A stretch of 64,000 nt of DNA from Thamnaconus septentrionalis (GCA_009823395.1 CM020513.1:21783001-21847000); one strand, 5' to 3'. Shown: positions 24,790 through 39,719, counted from the stretch's first letter. Made by a program: numbers and translations. Notes: a model not told the origin generated them from the sequence alone.

Positions 24790-27130
24790 CATCCTTTTGT
24801 TTGCAAAGTCGGACCAGCTGGGCAGTCATTCATGTGAATCTCCGCCTCCTCCTCCACCCTTTGCAACAGCAGCCCCACCACCATTATGAACAACTACAAG
24901 CAACTGCCTCTACAGCGGGCAAACGTGGGGCGACTTCAGAAAACAAATGAAATATCATGAAACGTAACGGTCCTAATGAATGCTCATGTTTGCTGGATGC
25001 AACCCTAAAAAGAAAGTGTCCTTTCGTTACCATGGTGTTTCCAAGAGGACCACTATTAATGAGGGACTTGTCTCCAGCACAGAACTCTGCTAAAAATGTG
25101 CGAGTGGTTTAATTTGACTTTAACTGGCTCTGGGTGAATACAAGTAACCCTCCAGGGTGATTGTGAGACCCAACATGATTATTGCCAGCGCAAAAAGGAG
25201 GGAAAGCAAAATAACTGAAACACATTAGAAAATCAAATAAATAATGAATTGTTATGAAAATAATGTGTTGAAACAGACTGAAAAATGATACAGAGATTTT
25301 ATTTTAAAAGGCTGGGTTGCCATATGCACAAGTGCTCACGGGGTGTGATCACATTTTTCAGTCATAAATTAATTAATTGTGATTTTCGGAACAGTGTTCA
25401 CAAAGAAGAACATCTAATCTCTAATCTAAAATAACGATGTTGATAATAGATTGTTTGGTGTCCGAACGCATTAAACCATAAATGGGGGGACATTTTCACA
25501 CATCGAGTAAAAAATTATTATCCTTATTATTTCCTAAAGGTAAACTATGTTTGCAAATTGCAGATTGATCGGACATAAAAGAAAGACCCAGTTTTGACCT
25601 CTTGATTCTGGAAAAGATGAGGTCTGTTCTTACTTAAGAATCCTGCTAGACATCAACACTTCTGAGTAAATAAATCCTCTAGGGGCTAAACTGCCACCCA
25701 ACAGGGCCATTTCAGCTCCAAGATCACAGCCAGTAGCAGATGTAGAAGATATAATTATGAAGTGTGAGGCCCCCTCTTGTGTTTGTTGAGGAGGCTGCGT
25801 GCGATGCTACGCGTCTGGAGAGCATAAAGGAAATATTTGTGCTTCTGCCCACATATTAGAAATATCACAGTTTCAGAGCAGCATGCAACATTTTTCTTGT
25901 TGAAGCCCCTGCAGTTTAGGTATGCTCCTGTGTTTTTTGAGAAAACACCTTTTTCATGCTGAAAGCAAAGGTGTCTGCATGGGACTGTCCATCTCCGAGG
26001 AGCTTGAAATTATTCTCTCTTCTTCTTCTTCTTCTTCTTCTTTTATTTTTTATTTTTACTCAACAATCAAATTCTGGAGTAGTCACGCAATACATTTTCT
26101 AACTCCTCGCACGTTATCCTTGTGTCTTTTGCTCTTTCTCCGATTACAAGTCAGCCTGAGGAGCAGCCCACGGACTGAGTCAGTGGCTTCCAGGCGCGGT
26201 GAATGTGCCACCAGTAGATACATTTCTGTGGTTGGCAGCCAACCTGCTGCTTCATCGACCCACAAAGCCACGAAGCCCAAGTGCTGCTTTCACAAGACGC
26301 AGAAACAGACACGGCGTACAGGTTCTAATTACATCATTCTGTATGAAAACACAAACGCACAAAAAGATAGTTTTTTTGTTGTTCAGATCACTGCTTCATG
26401 TTTTTTTTTTTAATGAGTCCAACCTTCAGAGAAGGTACAGAAAGATTTGGAACTTGGAAAAATGATGGCGGCCAATTCCATAATTTCGTCAGTTTGAGCA
26501 TTTTTTGTTCGTGTGGATGAACAATGACAGCAACATGGCATTTTTGCAAGGGAATCTTTATTTCCTAAGAGGGCTGTCTGTCAACATTCAGCTTGTTTCT
26601 TGGAAGTGGACTGACTTTGTTGACTTGTTGCCCATCTTTATCGCACAAAATAACCAGAACCTCACAGCCATAAATATTTTCAGACCTCATTGTCCGGACG
26701 GCACAATATGCGATCCTAAGGTTTCACTTCTACGCCTCTGATAATAGGTTCCAGATGCATTTAATTCAATGCACTTTTGGTCTTTAGATCATGCTCTACT
26801 CTGATTGGTCCCAGAGTACGTAATTCTTTGCGCTACTAATTGACCACATCCACTGCATAAAAAAGAACATGCTGCTGTTGATGGAAGGTGTTTTTCCCCC
26901 CAACTATAGCAATGTCATCAGATACAAAAATAAGAAAGCTGAAACTCCACAACCTGTAGCTTTGACAGACACCAACAGGCACTACACAACTGAAGACCTG
27001 CTAATTAACAACACAACAAGACCAGATCTGAGCTCCAACCCCTCGCAGGGGGGCATTCTTCACTGGATTGACCACATGTGGCTGTGCGCACCTTTTCACC
27101 CCAGAGCCAGACATTAGTGAGTCCCCCCTC
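24790..27130. other. Intergenic stretch without recognised gene
   Basis: Contains a (TTC)n run at 26021-26044 but no exon or element with clear boundaries. Confidence 0.5.
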
Positions 27131-27137
27131 AGTATGT

Positions 27138-27138
<1 letters not shown>

Positions 27139-27171
<33 letters not shown>
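27139..27171. repeat. (TG)n microsatellite
   Basis: About sixteen uninterrupted TG units. Confidence 0.95.
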
Positions 27172-27172
<1 letters not shown>

Positions 27173-27499
27173 CCTCTGAGCTCAGGGCAGGTTTTAGTGC
27201 CGCTGTCCAAGTGCTACTTGATGGGAGCACTGTGTGTAAAAAGGGAGGGGGAACTCCCAGATGGAGGGGTGGATGACCATCCACACCGTCTGAAATTCCC
27301 TTCTTGCAGTCAAGAAAAAAAAAAAAAAGCCCAAAGTAAATCATCAAACAAACGATATCGTGCAAGTTAACGAACACAGACCCCCCACCCCCGCTGCAGG
27401 TAAGGAGAAGTTCGCAACAACCCACCTCGGTTCTCCTGATGATGTGTTCCGGGACAGTTGGAGCTGATGAGTGTCGCGACGGGAAATCCAATGATTTAA

Positions 27500-27501
<2 letters not shown>

Positions 27502-27566
<65 letters not shown>
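27502..27566. repeat. (AT)n microsatellite
   Basis: About 65 bp of AT with a single C interruption near 27533. Confidence 0.95.
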
Positions 27567-27569
<3 letters not shown>

Positions 27570-27679
27570 CGAAAAGTAAAATAAAATAATAATTTAAAAA
27601 TAAAAAAGTAATAAATCACCAGTGAAGAAAGTCGCTCAATTGAAGAAGAGGAGGTAAAAATCCATCACTGCCTGACTGC

Positions 27680-28250
<571 letters not shown>

Positions 28251-28259
28251 GGAACATTT

Positions 28260-31200
28260 CCGTTACATTATGTCTGATGTATCATGATATTGTCCTCAAG
28301 ATCACAAGAAGAAGTGCAGTTGCCCGAACTTAACCCTTCTACTTTGTATAATGAGAACCTTTTTTTTTTTTTTTTTTTGCATAACAATTGAGTTGCAAAT
28401 CCCGAAACGACCAAGAAGCAAGCGGATGCTCATTCATGCGGGATAGTTTTCAAAATCAGTTAATTAATAACAACTTCCTGTCAAGAGATGCAAGCTATCA
28501 GAAATGTCTTCCTTGGCATTGATTGTTTTCAGTCTAATGTCTTCCTTGGGAGTGTATGTCAGGTGAGTGACCTTGTAACAGTTGGCCAGTTGGTCGAATT
28601 ATCCCCCTGATGATGACGATGACGATGACGGGGCGGGGCGGGGCTTCATAGCCACCACCGGCCACTTAGCTCCACCCTTGAGCACAAGTGCTGCTGACCA
28701 AAAATACAAATATTCCGCCTGCTGGTTTCTCCACCGGCTGGAGGGGACCCACCCACGGTGGAGCACTAACAGGCCAGGTTCTTCAGGGGGATACAGGGGG
28801 GGCTTCACTGCCACAACCTTCCCCTTCCCATAAATGACTGCCTAACTGCAGGTCTGACACCAGCCCACTAATGGCTTCATTTTCTCAAAAACAGGGCGCA
28901 GGAAATGGCTCTCACCTGGTCAGAATCAGTGGAGGGGCTGGATGAACTTTGAGTAATTGGTTCCAGTATGTCTTAGCGCTCCCGACCGCTGAGGGGGACG
29001 AGTACTCTTTATACAAGAGGGCAGGCGAACACAGGTGAGGCCAATCAAGGGCAGGACCAACAACGAGTCGCAGGTGGAACTAATTGGACCAAAAAAAGGC
29101 GGGAAAACGGGAATAGGACGTTAATACCGAGAACACAAGGGGAGACAAGACATCAAAATAAAAAAAGAAAAAGAAAAACAACAGACCATGACACTTTGCT
29201 GTCGTGCCACAGCCCATGTCTGTTTTCACTGGATCTGCTGGAAACAATCTATTCAGAACTCCATCTGCTCTGAATGTCTGAGTAGGATTTGTTCAGATTT
29301 ACAAATTAGATTAGCGGTTAAATCAAGATTAATATTGGTGACATGAAACTCTTCTAATGTTCCAGTTTGAAGAACACTGACTAACCCGGATTAAATGGCA
29401 GATTAACGGTTGTGTTAAATGCATCTTACTGATGGAAAAAAAAGAAGAACTGTCTTAATTTCTTAAATATACATATTGTATCAGCAATGTTAATTTTATT
29501 TCACCTGCACAATACAGAGCTGTGTTTCTACTTATAGCTGGTGAGTTTGTTGAGCATCAAGATGTAGATTTTTGGGCCTGACGAAGATACAGTATATGGC
29601 AATGCCTGGCTGTTTTCGTACATGCTATCTTGGTCGTCTTGTTATTGTAATCACGGCTCTGTGGATTGACGGGGTGGAGGGTGTTTGTTCTGTTGTGGAA
29701 AAGAGCGGAGATACTGATGCAGAAATGCTGAGTAAATAAGTAATTTAATGAAAAGAAATAAAAGATCGGACATCCGAGGCACAAACAAAGTACAACCAAC
29801 AGAACCGATGCAACAGGTGCAACAGCTCGAATGGATGCCAGTGCAAGTGCACAGAGAGGAGGAAGATGGAGGTCTCTTATACAGTGGACTGGGAAGGACG
29901 AGGATAAGGAAAGGGGAGGGGAGGATGAGAGGAGACAAAACAAAGAATACCTCACCCTGGTGGGACACGAGGAGAATGTCTCGAGAAGGTTGAGCGACAG
30001 TGAGGAGAAGGTTACCATGAAGCTAACAGATTACACGAGAGGCCAAGAATACATATTTCCCATTACAGTTCCTATTAAAATACTGAAAACAGCCCGACAT
30101 GCAGTCTATACTGTTTCCAGTTGTTTAGCAATGCAAAGTAGGCTGCCCTTGCTTCGGTGAGTCAAAACAAATTATCCCTAGGACGTATATGGAATAATTA
30201 GGGGGAAAAAATACACAATTTGTAGCAAGATCTGTCTACTATCTTTTGTTTGACAACACTTGTATAAGATTTGCGGCTTCATGATTAAATCTCTGCACAT
30301 GACTGCAGCCTCTGCTTCCAATAACTTTGTCCATCTGGATGGAACTTCTGGTCACCGCCGTGCTCTCAGTCCCTACAGATCTAGATCTAGATCTACAGTC
30401 CTGATTTCCGAGTTTTCTCTTGGAAATCGCATTTCATACATGTCCATACTAAAAGGCAAAGACAAACATGACACTTCAGAGAAGTAGGCCGTGAATTACG
30501 AAATATGTTATATTTCACAAGGTTGAGCAGTCTAGACCAGATGCCCTGCACACTCATCTGTGACTTGCCATCCTGTGTTTTCGCTGAAGCATTTCGAGGC
30601 AAGAGAAAGTGATCTGGAATGACAACAAGTACAAAAGAGCAAATGTGAGTGTTAATGTGTGTGCCAGCAGCACTCTTGTGTTTAATGTTGTGTTCAGGGG
30701 TCAGTTTTTAGTGAGCCATTGTATAAACGTAAGCAGCGAAGAACTGCACACAATAACAAGTCCAGGTCCAACCGCAGCAGTCTACTGACAGCCACCGAGC
30801 ATTCCATTCAGCTGCTGAATCACAACTGCTGGCAGAGGTTTTACTAACATTGTCTTTTTTTAAGTTAAAAACCTCTGTTTTAAGGCTCTTTAAATTGTTT
30901 CATTCGGCACAAAATAGAAATGGTATCCATGAAACAAGTCGCACAATGAAGGTTGTTTTAGCCGCTGCAAATATTGTGTTCCAAATTGAGAAATGTGCAT
31001 GTGAACTAAACCTGAGATTTGGTCAGTTCAACTCAACTGAAGGTCCAATGACTTCAAAATAAAACGACTCTCCTGACTGGAGCTGATTTTGTTGTTGGTA
31101 CCTGAAGCAGTTTAAGCACTAAAGGCATAAGCAAAAGCAACTGTCATACTGTTTCATCAAGTTGCGGGCTTTGGCTTTTCATTAGCTGGCTAGATGCAGT

Positions 31201-34200
31201 TGACTTTCTCTTATAAAGATAGCCAGGTAGTCCAGGATGTAGATCACTTTTGTTTCCCCCGATGATATCTTTGATTAGTTCATGCACAGTGAAATAAATA
31301 CCGGACAAATGAACGATGCTCTAGCCTCCCTTTAAGCCTGTATTAACAGAGTATATCAATATAAAACCAATAAAAAAAACACAAAATAAGGACTGCCACT
31401 GCAGGACATATTTAACTTAAAATTAAATCATGCGTGTTTACTGAAACAATTTAACGCATATTGATCCCTGACCTCTGTCATCGTCAGGGAAGACGGCAGG
31501 AATGTCCCAGTCTGTGTGTGACGTCACTCACACATGGGAGCATGAGGAGCAAACATAAGATAAGAGGAACTTCTTTCATCCCAAATGGAAGTTCAGTAAA
31601 GTCAGTGTGCTCGTATATTTATCAAAGAGTTTCACAGTCTGTTGGAGTCACTCAACTTCACTTTACTTCATTTCACTCACATCTGGAATCAATTTCAACT
31701 ACACTTTCACAAAGATTCTTAGTTTTTTGTCTTTGGCGGTGTTGTCTTCACTCTTTTATTTCCTCGAAAGCCTCCATGAGCATTTTGGACTGGGAGAAGT
31801 TCGCCTCTCTCGTTGCCCTAGTGAATCAGTGAACTGGAGCTCAATAACAGAGTCTATTGAAGGAAGCCGTGTCCGCTCATCCTGGTTTGGTCTTTGTGCC
31901 ATGGATTAAGCCTGGACACTCATGTTTCGGATTGGTTGAGCTCGGCTTAGTTATTGACCCAGGATGGCGAAATCCTACTTTCGTGCAACGGGCCCCTGGT
32001 GATGCTGGTCATTTCAAAAGTAACCACAAGATTACAATAGAACAAGCGTACAATTGTCAGAGGGAATATAAAAAAGGGGGGAAAAACAGTGCAACTGACA
32101 AGAAGAAATAAACAAAACCAATAAACATAGCCAAGTCACTCAGTCCGTTCAAGACACCCAGTAGGCCTACAAACTGCAACCCACAAACAATTCAAGCAAG
32201 CTAGCCTTAATATCAAGGCAGACTGGGCTACACACACCCATGATGACCATACGCATAGACGACTGCAAATGTTAAAATCCACCAAATATGGTGTTGCCAC
32301 CAATAATTGAGAATGTCAGCTTTTTTTGTCTTTGCTTTTTAATCACATATGCCTTGGCTATATCTTAGGTTGACTGACTGTCAAATAGCGTGATGGAGGC
32401 TATATAACACGCATACAGGCTACATTGACAAAACATTGACAAAATAAGGCAAAGCAAAAAATACCAAAATCCAGCAAACAGTCTTTATAATCCAGATGGA
32501 GGCAATAAATATTACACGGGAAAGCTGGCAAAATCAGGCGGACAAATAAAAAGAACAGCAAGGGGTAGGCAAAAATCCAACACATCAAGGGGACCAACAC
32601 AGTATATACAAGAGTTTAGCTAAGAGCAAAAACCATGAGTGCACTCGCCCACAGGAAGCAAATACAATCTGCCACACAAGGAGAAAGGGGCGTGGCTTAA
32701 ATAGGCAGAATGCCGGGAAGGTAACAAGACACAGGTGGGAATCAATTAATTATCCGTAGGTACCACTAACGACACACACAAACAGGAAACCCGAACCATC
32801 AAAAGGAAAACACGGTGAAAGACAGCGTAATTCCCAAAGTTGCATTTCCTTAAAGTCCTTCTTCGTGTGTGTGTGTTTATGTATGTAGGCGAGACACAAT
32901 AGTAACATTGACACAATGTTACTATTCAAATGCATAAAAGTTTCCCAACGCTTTACTTTTTCATGTCATTGTGTCACTCATTTGAACTATTTTCATTTTA
33001 TCCGTCTGTCATTCTTTACAAAAATTGATTGATTCCATATGGATGACGCATTGGCCTTAGTTGCTTCATCTTAATTATGATTTAAATCAAAACTATGTTT
33101 TACCTATGTGAAGGTGGTGTCATGTGTAAGTGTGATTGTCTATAGATTCTCAAGCCATCGTGTCACATCAAAAGGAAATATGAGGTGTATTAATTTAGCG
33201 TGGACTAAATGTGCTGCCGATGGACAAGGCGTGAAATGCACGGGCCGCCACTGGTTCACAGAGAATTTTGAAGACAAATTCTATTCATACATTCACATGA
33301 GACAACCGCAGTTTCACAACATCCAGGCCATCATCAAAGGACAGCATTATACGACTGAGTTTGCCTTGGGCTTTATCTCAGTAACCGAGAAAGGTGGCCC
33401 GTCTCCCCAGAATGCTGATGACATCAGTAACAGCAACCTTATCATTTATCTCAGTTCCTTGTACTTGTAACTTTGCTGATTAAGATTTTCAGCTTATTAA
33501 AACCACAAACCCACAAACTCCAAAGAAATCCAAAGAAATAAAAACTTGAAATATATTGATTTGCAAATTATTCATTTATATAATGTGTCAAATTCACTTT
33601 TTAAGTTGAATTGCAGAAATTCAACAACCTTTTCAGGATATTATAATTTTCTGGGTAGTACCTGTATAATTGTAATGATTTTTAAAATCATACATTTACA
33701 GTTAGGGTGATAAATCGTGTTAAGACTCTTTTTGTGCAGACTCTACTTTGTCCTCAGACTCTACTTAAAGCTCTTTTTTTGTCTTGCTTTTGTTCGTTTC
33801 TTACCTTAAAATGTGTAAACAGAATTTGTTGTTCTATAGTGCAACTCTCTTGACTTCACACAAAGAAAATATCGTTGTGATCCATGTTTTACAAAAGTAA
33901 TTAGTTGTGTGACGCAAGCCATCATGTGCCTTACCGCAAAAATGTGATTTTAAATGATATGATATGTGTATTCCTGTCGATTATGTTGCCCAAAGCTCTT
34001 GAGTTATTATGACAAGCGGCAAGTTTACCCGTAGGTAAACCCGTAGGCTGTCAGTCACACAGCAACAATATTAGTCTCTGGCAACAACGGGCAGATCCTT
34101 CATCATGGTCAGCTAAAAAAAATCAAGGCTGCTTGGGGGAATCTTGTATGTCTGATGGCAAAACAAGCAACAGAGTATTCCACAGAGTTTCCAGAGTATT

Positions 34201-34900
34201 CCACATCACACAATGGTCAGGAAAAAAACAGTTGATGCTGGGGAGTTTTTCAATGTTTTTCCAGCGCAGTTAAGTTAGCGTCATTGATGTCACAAAGTGA
34301 AATGGTGATGGTTGAGTTTTGGATAGCGTACGGCTGACATTAAAAGACATGAGCATGTGGTCAGAGAACGGAAGATCAGATGCAGAACAATTATGGGGCC
34401 ACGCCCAAGACCCTGGAGTTTCATGGCCCAGACTGGCCCACTTTAGATCATGACCTATTATATTAAAATCATGTAATTATAACCTTGCATGTGAAGTCGA
34501 CAATAGGGCAACTGTTCTCTTTAGCCTTGTAATTGAGTGTATTTTTCTAAAATACTTCCAATTCATTCTAGATAAGGGTTGCTTCACAATGTTGATTTAT
34601 TTTAACATGAGTGCATATCATTCAGCACAAAATTTCATTTTGACCAATACTGAAATCTATATTGTTCTCAAATAAGTCTTCACCGATAGCCAAACCTGAA
34701 AAAATAAATAGAATAAATAAAGAGTAGTATTAATCAATACATAATAAATGAGTTAATAAAAATCCCTTATTTTTTTCTGCATGTGAGTAGTTTCAAAGAA
34801 ACACAGAAAACCCTAAGGCTAGCCCTAAATGACTGACACTGGTCTCTGGTCTCTGTTGATCTTTTTTATTACAGTGTCATTGTTCAAAGATGAGGGAATT
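28260..34900. other. Intergenic stretch without recognised gene
   Basis: No exon recognised. 28990-29200 and 32585-32760 share a style of sequence (TATACAAGAG, AACACAGGTG-like, CAATTAATTA-like blocks) found in dispersed fish repeats, but I could not define element ends. A palindromic CRE motif TGACGTCA occurs at 31519-31526. The open frame at 33108-33470 (120 codons, plus strand) is unrecognised and probably chance. Confidence 0.4.
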
Positions 34901-34909
34901 TCTTTCGAA

Positions 34910-35760
34910 GTGCACATTAGCAGTGTTCCTGAATCATTTCTTTTCTATTAATTTCAATGTTGAGAGACTTGTGGGGTCTGCAGCGATGGTCCTGACCTGA
35001 CATTTCCTGACTCTGGACCTGTGGAGGTTCTGGATGGAGGAGGTCAGTTCCGCCCCAGCGATCTTTTCTGCAGACGTTGATGTTCGGTGCCCAATCCAAA
35101 CCAGACAGTGACAAAAGTGTAGACTGGATGATGGCGGTGTAGAAGATGACCAGCAACTCCCGAGTTAGGTTAAACTTCCCCAGCTGACTCAGAAAGGTCA
35201 ACCTCTGCTGGGCCTTCTTTCTGACTGAGTCTATGTGGGAGGTCCACCTCAAGTCCCGGTAGATCGTGGTTCCCCGAAACTTGAACGAGTACAGACTAGA
35301 CACTGTTATGCTGAGGATTGTGATGGAGCTGAGGGTGGGCAGGTTCGTCCTGAAATCCACTTATCTCCATAGTCTTGAGCAAATTTCCGCTCCAAGTGGC
35401 TTTGCCCTGACAACCCATTTGTGTACATCGTGGTCCTGAATCAGGCAGATGATTGTGTCATCTGCAAACTTTGGAGGTTTCACAGATGGGTCACCTGAGG
35501 TGATCGTTGGTGGAGGGGCTACAACTGGTGAGCTTGTCGCGTTTGTCTTCCTGGGATGATGGTATTAAGGGTTGATAGGACGATGGGATGATGCTGTTAA
35601 ACACCGAGCCAAACAGGATGTGTACGTATGTCTCTGAGGAGTTAAGGTGTCCGAGGATGAAGTGCAGTCTCATGCTGAATGCATTATCCACTGACCTGTT
35701 TACCCGGATGATGGTGGAGCATTTGAGAGGGTGGGGGGGGGGGCTAACATAGCTCCAGAG
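34910..35760 (-). mobile_element. LINE reverse-transcriptase fragment
   Basis: On the minus strand DNAFSMRLHFILGHLNSSET and ILFGSVFNSIIPS (35491-35691) match the polymerase segment with the AFNTIIP motif. FKFRGTTIYRDLRWTSHIDS and KKAQQRLTFLSQLGKFNL (34917-35360) match the segment after the palm. The FADD catalytic segment and several blocks are missing or frame-shifted, so the copy is dead. Similar to CR1/L2/Rex-type fish LINEs; exact clade not assigned. Confidence 0.85.
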
Positions 35761-36759
35761 ATCTCTGATCTTTTGTACAGTATAGTCTGTTCATCATAAG
35801 AACTTTTGGAGGGATTTACATGTCTTAACATTCTTTTAAATGATGCAATTTGCTTGTTTGTTGTGTTTGCATGGTTCAAATCATGGTGATGTATAGTGAG
35901 TTTAAGAAAGTCCAAAGCATAAATCTAATAATAAACATAATTCTGATTTGAAAGAGTGTTGTGAGGGAAAAAAAACAACATCCTAATAAATCTGAAGTGC
36001 CTTTAAGTCCAAAAAGGAAACAAACTCAAGATGCTTTCACATGTTGTCACATCCAGTCTGATGAAACCAAATACTTCCACCTAAGATGAACCCTAATAGT
36101 TCAGATACTGCTCAGTTTTAAACGTTTTTTGAGGCAGACACACTGACATCAGAATTGGGGAGAGCTGAAGGGTGGAATTATGTGCATCCTTTTACATCTT
36201 TAATGAACACACAGAATGAATGGCTCTTTAAATTGAGAAACTTGACCATGGTGCTTCTTAATTGAATCCACATGTTCCACAGCAGGATTTTTTTTTTTTT
36301 TTTTTTTTTTTTGCATGACTGAGTTTGTGACTGTGTGGAGTGCAAATGCAGGAGAAAAAAATGATTTTGTAAAACATGAAAGGTGTGAATGTATAACTAA
36401 TGTGTGGATGAAGGTTATCTGCTAACGCACAGAGGCTGTTTGTCAGAATCAGCTGCCTGAACTTGAAGTTAAATTGGGTTTAGCAAGTGATGCAATGATG
36501 CCGATACATCAGCGATGTTGCAGCCTGTCTAAAAACTTTAGAAGCTCGAGTTTCTAAGCAAAACTTCAAGGGAAAGAAAAAGCTTCTGTACGGAGTGAAA
36601 GTTGCAGATGGTGTTATGAATACCTGTGTATCGTCTATGTGTGTGAAAGCGAAGAGTATTTGAGAGCTCAGTGTCAAGATATATATGCTTAAGATAGAAT
36701 AAATAACAAATGAAGGTTGGCGCTCGGATATCACAGTGTGGGGTTCCTTCTTCTGAGTC

Positions 36760-37400
36760 CTTTTATCCGCCGGGGTTTTTGTCTTTCATCTTCGTCGGTG
36801 TTTACATTCCACCGCCGCCGGGTGTGAGTAAGGTTGAACAGCGGCTGGCTGAACAGATTACGTGTTTAGAACGCGAACACGCGGACTCTCTGATCGTCAT
36901 CCTAAGGGACTTTTTACCCGTGTTCTGTCTGGCAGTAACAGTAATGACAAGTTTGGTTTTTGTTATGCCAGGGAGATTTGTTCTACAAAGACAGAGCTTC
37001 AACCAGAGCCAGGCAAGTTGGTTCAAGAGCATCTATATCTATATCTGTGTATCTCTCCATATATCCATCCATATGTACATAGTGTATATATATATTATAC
37101 ATGCAGCTTTGTAAATACTTGGAACTCACTCTGGCCTCTGACTCGTACTATCAATTTTTGGCGCTATCGTTCCATCTTTTGTTTGTCCTCTTCACCCCAA
37201 CCAGTCAAAACAGAGGGCTGCCCTCCACAGTCGGTGTCTGCTCGAGGTTTCTTCCTACTGGGGAGTTTTTCCTCGCCACTGTCACGTCATGCTTGGCTCT
37301 GGAGGGATCCCTTGGTTTTTCTCTTTGACTGTGCAAACCACTTCGAGACGCCTTTGGATCAACAAAGTTGATCGATTGCTGATGTTTATTTACGGTGACG
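36760..37400 (+). mobile_element. Internally deleted LINE: endonuclease piece joined to a 3' tail
   Basis: VYIPPPPGVSKVEQRLAEQ and EHADSLIVILRDF correspond to the apurinic-like endonuclease (usual motif xLIVLGDFN). From about 37190 the sequence GAGGTTTCTTCCTACTGGGG and AGTTTTTCCTCGCCACTGTC is a 3'-region block common in teleost genomes. The reverse transcriptase is absent between them. Link between the two parts is inference. Confidence 0.6.
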
Positions 37401-37409
37401 TATTCCTTC

Positions 37410-38860
37410 AGCTGATAATCGCCGGGGAATTTTCAGCAGCTGAAACAAATCAGAATTTTCATTGCCTAATGATGGCCTAGAGAAAATCTAAGTGTCAAAC
37501 CGTTTTGTAATACAGCATGCACAGTCGTGGATGCTTGACGGTATTAGCAGAAAAAGAACAGAGCATCATCCATTCCAGTTTGGCACAACATCCGTTCTGA
37601 GTAATGCTGCGCTCGCTCACAAAAAGATGCTCACGGTGCATGTCAGTGTCACCATGTTTTCCTAAGAGAGATCATCTGAAGAGCCTATATAAATATTTCA
37701 AGAGTTTTTGTTTTTTTTTCAGTTCAGCAGCCTTGCAAAATTATCTAATACACTCTGCGGATCTCCAGGAAATAAGTAATAATAATAATTTAGCCCTCAG
37801 TTTAGTTATTTTAGTTTCATTCTCAAGGCATGTTTGCTTGTACTTTTTCTAACTTTTCATTGCTGTCAGTGAACTTGAACTGTTTTGTCTTTCTGAAGAT
37901 TGGAGCAAGCGAAATAAGTAAAATATAGAAACTAAATAAATGGACTATATTGCTATAGTGAGTTTCGCTGAATATCAGTTTCATAACCAGCTTTTTGACT
38001 TTTCAATTGGAACCAATGTAAAGCATAAACATTTTATTTCATTTTATTTTTAGTGTGTTTCATTTCACACTCCACCTAAATCTCCTCAACCCGAAAAAGA
38101 CTGGTGGTTAACCTTTGACTCTTTCAACCATGGGAACAGAGAAAAATGGTGCTCCCAAAGTCAGATCCGTCTCAGACTGCTAATTACCTGCTAAGGGGTT
38201 AACCACTGAAGTGCACGGGGTATTAAAAAAAAAAGGCATCCTCTCGCAGCCCTTTCAACCTAACTCGTACAAGAATAAGGTTAAAAATAAATGTTATTAG
38301 TTGAGCGCCTTGCAGAGCATATTGCGAGGCATTTAAGTACTAACACAGACTACATTACCCAATTTGTTTGCAGCTGGTACATGTACTCATGACCATGAGC
38401 ACACAAGAGGTCCATGTGCTTAAGATTAAGCAGATCCAAAAACATGGGGATAATGTTCCTATATAGTGTTCAGTCACAAAATGTCATGTCACACTGCCAT
38501 GTATTCCTAAAGCAAGTTTTGATCTCTGTGATGCATGGCCTATTTCTTGTGACATAGTAGGAAGAGGTCACATGTTTTGATTAAAACAGGGTGTTCCTAA
38601 GAGTTCCGCTGTATGTCAAAGGTTTTTCTCCTCTAATGCTAAGTGCGTGAACAACAGCTGTTTCAAATTTAAACAAAATCCTGTCACAAGTAAAATGACA
38701 AGAATCTACACATATTTTGCAACAAGCATATCCTCCCATTAAAAGTTACATTTTAATCGGAGAACGCAACAGGCAGCAGTCCGTGGAGAATTGGCATTGG
38801 CGTTGACAAAAGTTAAAGATATGTCACACACATATGTACAGGTACACATGCACACACACA
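37410..38860. other. Intergenic stretch without recognised gene
   Basis: AT-rich, with no exon, RNA or repeat boundary that I can support. Confidence 0.5.
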
Positions 38861-38866
38861 TACATT

Positions 38867-39180
38867 CAAAAGTTTGGGGTCACTGACTAATTTCTGCTTT
38901 TAACCCCATCATAACCAGCTTTGTGTAATGATCTACTGGAATGCACTATGAACAGTACTACTGCGTGAAAATCAGTAAGGTTGTGCTGACGCATATGGGA
39001 TGGCTTAAAACAGGGGTTGCCTCGCGTGTCTAATTGAATGTGATTCTAGTGAATGAATATCAAGCGTGCAATACATTACAGAAGATTAAGATTGCTTAAA
39101 AATGTGAACATTTCTAAAACAAAACGTTTTGATTGAGTTCAATGCAGAAATGAGTCAGTGACCCCAAACCTTTGAACGTG
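38867..39180. mobile_element. Complete short element with ~33-bp terminal inverted repeats
   Basis: Left end ATTCAAAAGTTTGGGGTCAC continues TGACTAATTTCTGC. Right end GCAGAAATGAGTCAGTGACC continues CCAAACCTTTGAACG. They are inverse complements with few mismatches. About 315 bp, no coding capacity. Ends and size fit a Tc1/mariner-type MITE of fish. Confidence 0.75.
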
Positions 39181-39181
39181 T

Positions 39182-39207
39182 ATGCACACACACACACACA
39201 CACACAC
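39182..39207. repeat. (CA)n microsatellite
   Basis: About thirteen CA units immediately beside the inverted-repeat element. Confidence 0.9.
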
Positions 39208-39229
39208 CAAAGTTACTAAAAGTGTCAGT

Positions 39230-39700
39230 CACTAGTTGTGTTTCCATTCGTTTTTCACTAAAAAAAAAAAGCGATATTTGTAAAATTTTGACAAAGTACA
39301 ATTGTGATTTCCAGGCGTTTCCATCGAGGTGCAAAGCGCATAAGTGGAGATTCTTGTAAAATCTTGTCCCAGGAGAATTCTCTAAATTCTTCTGGGACAT
39401 AATTCTCGTAAAAAGCTTGTCCCGCGAGATTTACGAGAATTCCGTTAGCTTTCGTTTGTTGACGTTTGTTTGCTGTCAAGAATGTTTGTTATGTTTTTAG
39501 ATTTGGTTACTTGTGAAAAATATTCCGTCTCCTCCTCCGTCCAAAGATAACGCGCCATTTTCACTTGAAGTGAACTGGTCACGTGACTCCCTACGTCATG
39601 TCCCATGACGTGTCAATGCGAAAAAGTGTTTCAATGACACTTTTGTGATAGACCTCCATATCGATACGTCTGAAAAACCTCCTGAATCCTCTGGGACAGT
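39230..39700 (-). mobile_element. GTTTCCAT-type element, inverted relative of 49865-50345
   Basis: Shares CATAATTCTCGTAAAA, CGCCATTTTCACTTGAAGTG, AAAAGTGT and CGTCTGAAAAACC with the element in the sf3b3 intron, in opposite orientation. A minus-strand frame has EEETEYFSQVTK, matching the type of N-terminal peptide seen in the other copy. Confidence 0.6.
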
Positions 39701-39719
39701 TTGTCTATAATGTTGTGCA

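Noticed and set aside
29557..30018. 153-codon minus-strand open frame
   Set aside because: Low-complexity Ser/Leu/Cys-rich translation with no recognisable domain.
30379..30396. AGATCT tandem run
   Set aside because: Three short units; no associated feature.
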